DNA of 64,000 nt from Sva-07 sp963698435 (GTDB lineage Bacteria; Actinomycetota; Acidimicrobiia; Acidimicrobiales; Ilumatobacteraceae), in assembly GCA_963698435.1 (NCBI GenBank), contig CAVOQV010000011.1:62001-126000 (forward strand), in the 5' to 3' direction. Of this stretch, positions 59,691-64,000 are shown in pieces. Position numbers and translations under genes: made by a program. The notes under the pieces were generated by a model. It ran no database searches and had not been told where the DNA came from. It worked only from the letters and a program-made list of their open reading frames with translations. Position 1 is the first letter of the stretch. The number at the start of each line of letters is the position of its first letter.

Positions 59691-60797
59691 TCAGCGCAGC
59701 TCGGCGGGTTCGTTCGCTCGTCCCCGGAACCACAGGATGGCGATCGTCAGCGCCACGATCGGCACCACGAAGAACAGCATGACGTTGCCGTAGGAATCGC
59801 GCGTTTCGTGGTCGGTCGCGTCGAGCACGAGCCACCCGAGGTATCCCGCGTACGCGACCAGGAACGCGATGCCCTCCCACCGGTTGAGCACGTGGCCGTT
59901 GGCGAAGATCGGGAGGCAGGCGACTGCGACGGCGACCATCACCGGGATGTCGACCTGGACGGCGCTGGTGGCGACCGGGATCGCGTTCGGTGACACCACC
60001 GCGGTGACACCGAGCACGGCGAGGAGGTTGAACAGGTTCGATCCGATCGCATTGCCCACGGCGAGGTCACGTTGCCCGCGTATCGCCGCGAGCACCGATG
60101 TGGCCACCTCGGGGAGCGACGTGCCGATGGCGACCACGGTCAGGCCGATCACGAGGTCGCTCACGCCGAGCTCGGCGGCGATGTCGCTGGCCGAGCTGAC
60201 GAGCGCCTGCGAGCCGAACACCAGCAATGCCAGGCCGAGGACGAGGAACCCGATGTCCGACAGCACGGACGCCTGGGCCAACGCCTCCGGATCGAGCGCC
60301 TCGTCGTACTCCGTCACGATGTCGGGCGCCGAGCCCCGGGTTGCCGAGATCACGGTCCAGCTGAGGTACACGGCGAGCGCGAGCAACAGCACGAAGCCTT
60401 CGATCCTGCCCAGCGATTCGTTCAGTACGAACAGCAGTACGAGGACCGATGCGCCGATCATGATCGGGACGTCGAGTCGGACGATCCGTTGAGCGACGAA
60501 CAACGACCCGCCGACGGCAGCGGCGGTGCCGAGCACCAGGAGGATGTTGGCGATGTTCGAGCCGACGACGTTGCCGATGGCGATCGAGCCGGCCTCGTCA
60601 CCGCCGCGCAGCGCATCGCCCACGCTGACGGCGAGTTCGGGTGCACTCGTGCCGAAGGCGACGACGGTGAGGCCGATCACCACGCTGGACATGCCGGTGC
60701 GGGCGGCCAGTCGGGCGGCCCCGCGAACCAGGGCCTCGGCACCGGCGACGAGCCCGACGAGCCCCGCGATCAGCAACACAATCGTGGTCGGGCCCAT
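59691..60797 (-). CDS. Calcium/sodium antiporter (CaCA, YrbG-type)
   Basis: A 368-residue membrane exchanger with two homologous halves in inverted topology. The α-repeats are GLTVVAFGTSAPELAVSVGDALRG…AIGNVVGSNIANILLVLGTAA and GLTVVAIGTSLPEVATSVLAAIRGQRDLAVGNAIGSNLFNLLAVLG, containing the ion-binding GTS.PE and GN..GSN..N motifs. It exchanges Ca2+ for Na+ (or H+) across the membrane. ATG 60797. Convergent with ppgK; upstream of it lies the oxidoreductase operon end. Confidence 0.94.
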   Translation of the reverse strand: MGPTTIVLLIAGLVGLVAGAEALVRGAARLAARTGMSSVVIGLTVVAFGTSAPELAVSVGDALRGGDEAGSIAIGNVVGSNIANILLVLGTAAAVGGSLFVAQRIVRLDVPIMIGASVLVLLFVLNESLGRIEGFVLLLALAVYLSWTVISATRGSAPDIVTEYDEALDPEALAQASVLSDIGFLVLGLALLVFGSQALVSSASDIAAELGVSDLVIGLTVVAIGTSLPEVATSVLAAIRGQRDLAVGNAIGSNLFNLLAVLGVTAVVSPNAIPVATSAVQVDIPVMVAVAVACLPIFANGHVLNRWEGIAFLVAYAGYLGWLVLDATDHETRDSYGNVMLFFVVPIVALTIAILWFRGRANEPAELR

Positions 60798-60864
60798 GGC
60801 GGCTGGAGGCTACGACCGAATGCTCAGGTTTGCGTCGGCACGCAGCGTCATGCGGCTCCGGGGT

Positions 60865-63800
60865 TCACGTCAGGCCTCGGCCACCGACGCGGCTGGCGAG
60901 TTCGGCGCGGTAGGCGGCCGCCCGGCGGAGCTTGAGATCCTCGTAGCCGCGGACCTGGTCGGGCAGCGATGCGATCGTCACCGACTCGTCGTAAGTGTCG
61001 GCGTCGAGCCGACGGTTGAGCGCGGTGACGGCATCGATGTACTCGGGGATCATCGCCCGTTCGACCCGGCGCACCTCGGCCCAGCGGAACGGATCGGCCA
61101 GCGTGCCGCGCACACGCTTGCTCCTCCGCAACGCCTGCAGCGCAGGAACGGCCGTTCGTCGGAGCTTCAGCTTGCGGTCGAGCCCGAGCGACCGGAGCAT
61201 CGGGGGGTGAAGGTGGTAGGTGACCGTGGTGTCGCCCCCACCGACGGCCTCGTACCCCGCCCGTGCGGCATCGTCGAGCAACAGGCGGGCGACCTCGTAC
61301 TCGTCCTTGTACGCCATCAGCTTGTGGAGGTTCCTCGTCACCGCTTCGGTGTAGCGCATCGACCCCGTGCCGCTGGCGCGATCGGCGGCACGGGCGGCGT
61401 CGACCACCGACCGGAACTGTGCGGCGTACGCGGCCGACTGGTAGTCGACGAGGTCGTCGGCCAGGCGCGTGACGAGATCGTCGAGCGACTCGGGCCCGAT
61501 GGGCCGGACGAGTCCCGCGGCGGCCTCGACGGCTCGGGCGTCGGTGACCCACGCCCGACCCCAGCGGAACGCAGCCAGATTGGTCTCGACCGCCACGCCG
61601 TTGAGCATGATCGCCTGTTCGATCGCGTCGACATGCACCGGGATGGCGCCCGCCTGCACCGCAGCGCCGAGCAACAGGATGTTCGCGGTGGTCGTCGATC
61701 CGAGCAGGCCGTCGGCGAGGCCCGCCGCATCGAGGAACCGATTCTCGCCGGCCCGGCTGACCTGTCCCACACGTTCGGCGAGCACGGCCCCGTCAGGTGG
61801 GGCGATGTCGGGGTGCGTGACCATCTGCCCGGTGGGCACTGCGTCGGTCGATGCGATCACGACGGTCCGATCGGATCGAACACCGGCGAGGTTCGCATCG
61901 CTCGCACCGACCAGGAGATCGAACGCCAGGAGGCAGTCGACGCCCGACGCATTGCCGTGGTTCGACACCGCCGTCTCCTGCCGCGTGATGCGCAAGTCGC
62001 TGACCACCGGTCCGGCCTTCTGCGACAGCCCGGTCTGATCGAGCCCCCGAACGTGCAGCCCATCGAGCATCGCGGCCGTGCCGAGCACCTGGCTGACGGT
62101 GATCACACCGGTGCCGCCGATGCCCGTGAGACGGACGGTGACGTCGTCGCCGTCGACGAGACCGACGGACGGAGGCGGAAGATCGGTCGGGGCTTCGGGT
62201 CGGATCGAGCGAGCCGAGCGGTCGCTGTGGACGGTGACCGTGGCGAACGACGGGCAGTCGCCTTGCAGGCACGAGAAGTCGAAGTTGCAGCTCGTCTGGT
62301 GGATTCGGGTCTTGCGGCCGTAGGGGGTGTCGACCGGTTGCACCGACAGGCAGTTGCTCTTGTCGCCGCAGTCGCCGCACCCCTCGCAGACGCGCTCGTT
62401 GATCACCACTCGGAACCCCGGTGTCGCGACCGTCCCGCGTCCGCGACCCCGTCGGTTCTCGGCCGCGCAGGCTTGGTCGTGGATGTGGACGGTGACACCC
62501 GGGATCTGTGCGAGCAGCCGTTGCGCGTCGTCGAAACGGCTGCGGTCCCACACGTCGACGTCGGATGGGAACGACCCAGCGGGGTAGCGATGGGGATCGT
62601 CGCTGGTGACGATGACCCGCTCGACCCCCTCGAGCAGCAGCATCGCCGCCACGTCGGGGACGGACATCTGGCCGACCGGGTCCTGCCCTCCGGTCATGGC
62701 GACCGTGCCGTTGTAGAGCAGTTTGTAGGTGATGTCGACGCCGGCCGCGACCGCGGCCCGGACCGCCAACGATCCCGAGTGGAAGAAGGTGCCGTCGCCC
62801 AGGTTCTGCACGAGGTGATCCCGACCGACGAACGGGGCCATGCCGATCCACTGCGCTCCCTCGCCGCCCATACAGGTGAGCCCGACGATGTCCCCGACGC
62901 GGTCGGGGTCCATCATCGCCACCATCGCGTGGCAGCCGATGCCCCCGCCGACGAGCGTTCCGGGGGCGGCCCGGGTGCTGCGGTTGTGCGGGCATCCGGA
63001 GCAGTAGAACGGAGCGCGGTTCACCGTCAGTGGGATCCGCGTGCGTTGGGGGGTGACGAGCTCGTCGAGCGGGCGCAGCCGGTCGGCGAGTCGAGCGGAC
63101 AACCGTGCGTGCAGCGGCCGCAGCAACGTGTCGACGTCGAGGCTTCCATGGCCGGGGACGAGCAGGTCGCCGCGTTCGTCGCGCCGACCGACGACTCGTG
63201 GATGATGAGCGCCGTCGTAGAACGAGCTCTTCAGCAGGCCTTCGAGCGTGGGGTTCTTCTCTTCGACGACGAGCACCTCGTCGAGGCCATCGGCGAAGTC
63301 GCGCGCCTGCGCCGGATCGAGTGGCACCGGCATCAACAGTTGGAACAGGCGAACACCGGCGGCGTGCAGGTCGTCGTCCGTGCGGAGACCGAGGACTCGC
63401 AGCGCCTCTCGGACCTCGTGGAACGTGTGCCCACACGCGGCGATGCCGATCCAGTCGTCGACGGTTCGCGTCACGACGCGGTTCAGTCCGTTGTCGACGC
63501 CGTACCTGCGAGCGAGGGGCCAGCGGATCTCCTGGAACTCGCGCTCCATGTCGATCGTGTAGGGCGTGAGCAGCCGACCGTTGGGCTGCGGGTGGAACGG
63601 CCGGCCGTCGACCTCGATCACCGGCGACGACGCATGTACACGGTCGGGGTGCACGTCGACGGTTCCCGTCCCGTCGGCGACGGCGGTCACCAGCTTGAGG
63701 CCAGCCCACAGCCCACACGAGCGCGAGAGTGCGACGGCGTGTCGGCTCAGGTCGAGCGCTTCCTGCACGTCGCCGGGGAAGAGGATCGGCATGTGCAGAT

Positions 63801-64000
63801 CGACCATCGTGGCGTCGCTCGACGACGGCAGGGTCGACGACTTCGCGGCGGGGTCGTCACCGACGACGGCGACGACCCCGCCGTGCATCGACGTGCCCGA
63901 GAACACCGCATGACGGATCGCGTCGCTGCCGCGGTCGAACCCCGGACCCTTGCCGTACCAAATGCCGACGACGCCGTCGTAGCGGGCGTCGTCGAGCGTC
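60865..64000 (-). CDS. Indolepyruvate ferredoxin oxidoreductase family protein (5' end outside window)
   Basis: At least 1045 residues are visible; the frame is open to the right edge (…VGIWYGKGPGFDRGSDAIRHAVFSGTS), so the start lies beyond the window. Family members are about 1150-1200 residues. Visible order: TPP-enzyme/pyrimidine-binding region, TPP-binding C-domain (NRAPFYCSGCPHNRSTRAAPGTLVGGGIGCHAM…LGDGTFFHSGSLAVRAAVAAG), a Fe-S region (NERVCEGCGDCGDKSNCLSVQP and TSCNFDFSCLQGDCPSF) and the γ domain (GGTGVITVSQVLGTAAMLDGLHVRGLDQTGLSQKAG). It decarboxylates aryl or branched 2-oxoacids to acyl-CoA with reduced ferredoxin. Confidence 0.93.
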   Translation of the reverse strand, partial: TLDDARYDGVVGIWYGKGPGFDRGSDAIRHAVFSGTSMHGGVVAVVGDDPAAKSSTLPSSSDATMVDLHMPILFPGDVQEALDLSRHAVALSRSCGLWAGLKLVTAVADGTGTVDVHPDRVHASSPVIEVDGRPFHPQPNGRLLTPYTIDMEREFQEIRWPLARRYGVDNGLNRVVTRTVDDWIGIAACGHTFHEVREALRVLGLRTDDDLHAAGVRLFQLLMPVPLDPAQARDFADGLDEVLVVEEKNPTLEGLLKSSFYDGAHHPRVVGRRDERGDLLVPGHGSLDVDTLLRPLHARLSARLADRLRPLDELVTPQRTRIPLTVNRAPFYCSGCPHNRSTRAAPGTLVGGGIGCHAMVAMMDPDRVGDIVGLTCMGGEGAQWIGMAPFVGRDHLVQNLGDGTFFHSGSLAVRAAVAAGVDITYKLLYNGTVAMTGGQDPVGQMSVPDVAAMLLLEGVERVIVTSDDPHRYPAGSFPSDVDVWDRSRFDDAQRLLAQIPGVTVHIHDQACAAENRRGRGRGTVATPGFRVVINERVCEGCGDCGDKSNCLSVQPVDTPYGRKTRIHQTSCNFDFSCLQGDCPSFATVTVHSDRSARSIRPEAPTDLPPPSVGLVDGDDVTVRLTGIGGTGVITVSQVLGTAAMLDGLHVRGLDQTGLSQKAGPVVSDLRITRQETAVSNHGNASGVDCLLAFDLLVGASDANLAGVRSDRTVVIASTDAVPTGQMVTHPDIAPPDGAVLAERVGQVSRAGENRFLDAAGLADGLLGSTTTANILLLGAAVQAGAIPVHVDAIEQAIMLNGVAVETNLAAFRWGRAWVTDARAVEAAAGLVRPIGPESLDDLVTRLADDLVDYQSAAYAAQFRSVVDAARAADRASGTGSMRYTEAVTRNLHKLMAYKDEYEVARLLLDDAARAGYEAVGGGDTTVTYHLHPPMLRSLGLDRKLKLRRTAVPALQALRRSKRVRGTLADPFRWAEVRRVERAMIPEYIDAVTALNRRLDADTYDESVTIASLPDQVRGYEDLKLRRAAAYRAELASRVGGRGLT

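Noticed and set aside
60798..60864. Possible fifth copy of the 52-bp palindrome (GGTTTGCGTCGGCACGCAG)
   Set aside because: Only a short stretch around TTTGCGT matches; the complementary arm is missing.
61793..63718. Long alternative minus-strand frame inside the indolepyruvate oxidoreductase gene
   Set aside because: Arg-rich composition without motifs; the overlapping frame encodes conserved TPP and Fe-S segments.
1..64000. CRISPR arrays, insertion sequences, rRNA genes, replication origin
   Set aside because: No regularly spaced repeats, transposase motifs, rRNA sequence or DnaA-box clusters were seen on reading both strands.

Overview
The window is GC-rich actinobacterial chromosome. Gene content (F420-type LLM oxidoreductase, polyphosphate glucokinase, WS/DGAT acyltransferases, DUF1876/DUF1918 proteins, Tad/Flp pilus locus, frequent GTG/TTG starts, 4-bp ATGA/GTGA overlaps) suggests an Acidimicrobiia-type organism such as an Ilumatobacter relative. 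This placement is inference from gene families; no phylogenetic marker is present. Coding is dense on both strands, with one tRNA gene and no CRISPR array or intact transposase.

Layout. 1-4.9 kb: the end of a phosphotransferase and a coupled (frameshifted) small gene, then a catabolic-looking cluster (PNPOx-like protein, LLM oxidoreductase, SDR, carotenoid oxygenase). 4.9-6.0 kb: CBS, DUF1918 and DUF1876 small proteins of the dormancy/stress type. 6.0-15.4 kb: an intact tRNA-Leu(UAA) followed by a segment that ends in a displaced 55-bp copy of the 3' half of the same tRNA. Just inside the tRNA lies what looks like the N-terminus of a tyrosine recombinase. The cargo is almost entirely signal transduction: a membrane protein, a cyclic-nucleotide-binding protein, a receiver-adenylate cyclase fusion, two paralogous membrane histidine kinases and two response regulators. 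The kinases are degenerate in complementary ways (one keeps the phospho-acceptor His, the other keeps the ATP-binding motifs), so they probably work only as a pair. 15.6-24.5 kb: an ABC-2 exporter, OmpA-like protein, bifunctional nuclease, thiolase, SDR pseudogene, enoyl-CoA hydratase and a frameshifted HtrA-type protease.

24.5-33.2 kb: a Tad/Flp pilus locus. One minus-strand operon runs Flp pilin, TadE, TadG-like, CpaB, CpaE, TadA, vWA-TadB (fused but frameshifted) and TadC; a prepilin peptidase is divergent and a LuxR-type regulator lies beyond it. 33.5-41.4 kb: a Baeyer-Villiger-type monooxygenase, PfpI-like protein, acyl-CoA dehydrogenase, Dabb protein, an LPG-synthase-like membrane protein and a ceramidase-like/PlsC fusion. 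41.5-51.3 kb: universal stress protein, a sulfatase with its formylglycine-generating enzyme and a HAD hydrolase, a Vps62-like membrane protein, three SHOCT proteins, DUF6325 and a CPA1-type antiporter. 51.4-64 kb: amidohydrolase, L,D-transpeptidase, two DUF202 proteins, two divergent WS/DGAT acyltransferases (one with a histone-H1-like tail), acyl-CoA dehydrogenase, polyphosphate glucokinase, a Ca/Na antiporter and a 5'-truncated indolepyruvate ferredoxin oxidoreductase.

Features not explained by genes: a family of four exactly 52-bp imperfect palindromes after stop codons (4.8, 19.0, 20.1, 36.1 kb); exact short tandem duplications in several gene leaders; a bipartite motif shared by two promoter regions in the tRNA-bounded segment; and several apparent single-base frameshifts, which may be real or assembly errors.
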